The notes beneath the pieces are model-generated. The model was not told the origin of the DNA, did no database searches, and was given only the letters and a program-made list of their open reading frames with translations. Positions 4,167 through 5,165 of a stretch of DNA of 5,165 nucleotides are shown piece by piece; position 1 is the stretch's first letter; each line of letters starts with the position of its first letter. The position numbers and the translations under genes are program-made. The DNA is from Lentisphaerota bacterium (GTDB lineage: Bacteria; Verrucomicrobiota; Kiritimatiellia; JAAZAB01). The stretch covers positions 1-5,165 of the forward strand of contig JACPGN010000024.1 in assembly GCA_016182435.1 (NCBI GenBank). Direction: 5' to 3'.

Positions 4167-5165
4167 ATGAGCAATAAATCATTCGAGCACCTGTTGAACG
4201 ACGTGCGCCGCGCCATGGCCAACGACCTGCGCCAGACATCCCTGGCGCCGCTGGCTGAAGATTTGCGCGGGGTCTTAAGCGCCGGAAAAATGCTGCGCGG
4301 GAGGCTGATCCTGCACCTTGGCCCCGCCACCGGCCTGAGCGAGAGCACGCAGGTCCTGACCGCCGTGGCCGTCGAAATGATCCACGCCGCCAGCCTGCTG
4401 CACGACGATGTCATTGACGGCGCGGAACTGCGGCGCGGGGCGCCCACCTTCTGGATCACGCGCGGTATGTCGGGCGCCATTCTCCTGGGCGACTTGCTGG
4501 TCTGCCGCACTTTCCGCCTGCTCAATGCCGGTTGTCCCCAGCTGGTCAGCCCCTTGCTGCGCTTCATGGAGGAAATGTGCGACGCCGAAACCGAGCAGGA
4601 GTTGTTGCTGCGTAACTCCGCGCCGGACTGGCAAAAATGCGTAAGCCTCGCCCGGCGCAAGACCGGCTCGCTCTTTGCCTTCGCCGGCTATGCTTGCGGT
4701 CAGAACGATCCCGATCTTTGCGCCGCGCTTCAGGAAGCCGGCTATGCGATCGGCACCGCCTATCAGTTGGCGGATGATATTCTGGACGCCGCCGGCAACC
4801 AGGACGTGGTTAATAAAACCCTGGGCACCGACGCCTTGAACGGAAAATTGACGGCGACCCTCGCCTGGGCCTGCCCGAGCTCGGCCAGGGAAACGCGGCC
4901 GGAGAGCCTGAGCGGCTATGTCCGCGACCTGTGCGCGACGGCCGGCCAAACGCTGCGGCCGTGGCCGGCGGTCCAGGAAGCCTGGAATACATACATGGAG
5001 CAAGACATGGCTCCGGTGATAATGACCATGACCGATCTGCTCCCGGCCGCCGAGGCGGGAACCACGCGCGGCCACGCCAAGAGCGTGGCAAGCGCGTTTA
5101 TCCCGCGTCATGCGGGATGGCAAGCCACGGACTCGTCCCGCGCTTCGCGGGAAGGCACGGATAGC
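4167..5165 (+). CDS. Long-chain polyprenyl diphosphate synthase (partial, runs off the window)
   Basis: Trans-prenyltransferase of the IspB/IspA class that adds isopentenyl diphosphate units to an allylic primer, in the cytoplasm or at the membrane surface. At least 333 residues are present with no stop by the window end. Conserved sites are visible: the GK-LR substrate site (40-44), first aspartate-rich motif DDVID at 80-84 followed by RRG (89-91), KTG at 165-167, second aspartate-rich motif DDILD at 203-207, and GTDALNGKLT at 220-229. Ala75 and Ser76 before the first motif are small, like IspB, which suggests a long chain such as a quinone side chain rather than farnesyl. The ATG lies two bases after the regulator stop with no clear ribosome binding site, so translational coupling is likely. 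Residues after about 292 do not look like the family and coincide with a hairpin array, so the true end should be near or just beyond the window edge. Confidence 0.88.
   Translation, partial: MSNKSFEHLLNDVRRAMANDLRQTSLAPLAEDLRGVLSAGKMLRGRLILHLGPATGLSESTQVLTAVAVEMIHAASLLHDDVIDGAELRRGAPTFWITRGMSGAILLGDLLVCRTFRLLNAGCPQLVSPLLRFMEEMCDAETEQELLLRNSAPDWQKCVSLARRKTGSLFAFAGYACGQNDPDLCAALQEAGYAIGTAYQLADDILDAAGNQDVVNKTLGTDALNGKLTATLAWACPSSARETRPESLSGYVRDLCATAGQTLRPWPAVQEAWNTYMEQDMAPVIMTMTDLLPAAEAGTTRGHAKSVASAFIPRHAGWQATDSSRASREGTDS
5071..5160 (+). repeat. Row of three 7-bp hairpins in degenerate ~31-base units
   Basis: Three perfect stems follow one another: 5071-5077 with 5083-5089 (GCCACGC/GCGTGGC), 5100-5106 with 5112-5118 (ATCCCGC/GCGGGAT), and 5136-5142 with 5146-5152 (TCCCGCG/CGCGGGA). 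After or at the end of each stem comes a similar word: GGCAAGC at 5087, GGCAAGC at 5119, GGAAGGC at 5150, spaced 32 and 31 bases. The array overlaps the open 3' end of the prenyl synthase frame and may continue past the window. GCGGGAAGGCACG near 5148 matches GCGGGCAGGCACG at 44-56 with one difference, so it may belong to a dispersed palindromic repeat family. Confidence 0.55.

Noticed and set aside
4275..5123. A 282-codon open frame on the minus strand
   Set aside because: It lies opposite the prenyl synthase, whose motifs are clear on the + strand; the product is low-complexity and Gly/Arg/Ala-rich, as expected for a shadow of GC-rich coding DNA.

Overview
The window is about 5.2 kb of moderately GC-rich bacterial DNA. 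Every recognisable gene lies on the + strand. The content points to an anaerobic or fermentative bacterium that makes an [FeFe]-hydrogenase. It carries HydG and a HydE-type protein, two of the three dedicated H-cluster maturases; HydF and the hydrogenase itself are not in the window. No rRNA or other taxonomic marker is present, so the lineage is open. Dispersed palindromic repeats and the mix of families would fit an uncultivated lineage seen in metagenomes, but this is only an impression.

Layout. (1) Positions 1-103 hold a GC-rich inverted repeat followed by seven T, then a strong ribosome binding site that can itself fold. (2) 104-1489 is an intact hydG. (3) 1490-1743 is a non-coding spacer packed with inverted repeats: an AT-rich pair of arms, an 11-bp hairpin and a perfect 12-bp hairpin. 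(4) 1744-2894 reads as one gene broken in the middle. It begins with a complete HypC-like domain (start MCYAIPG), continues into the N-terminus of HydE, stops at 2082, and resumes in another frame at 2079 as the rest of HydE. Aligned with the HydE family from memory, the junction lacks about 23 residues, including the whole CX3CX2C radical-SAM cluster loop. The two frames overlap by ATGA. (5) 2895-3018 is a spacer with a weak terminator-like hairpin and a possible promoter. (6) 3019-4164 encodes a PocR-type sensory domain joined to an AraC-type DNA-binding domain. (7) 4167-5165 encodes a long-chain polyprenyl diphosphate synthase, two bases after the regulator stop, still open at the window edge. 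Its last ~95 bases are a row of three 7-bp hairpins.

How the genes fit together. HydG cleaves tyrosine to supply CO and cyanide on an iron-cysteine synthon, and HydE acts next on that synthon. HypC proteins carry an Fe(CN)2CO group for the other hydrogenase class, [NiFe]. A HypC-like domain on the front of HydE therefore suggests a carrier or docking module that hands the iron synthon between maturases. This is the most interesting idea here, and it is inference. As sequenced, the HydE part cannot bind its catalytic [4Fe-4S] cluster, so it is a pseudogene, a strain variant, an assembly error, or a protein repurposed without radical chemistry. The regulator and the prenyl synthase form a second, tightly coupled unit that probably serves quinone or other isoprenoid synthesis; no link to the hydrogenase genes is visible beyond adjacency.
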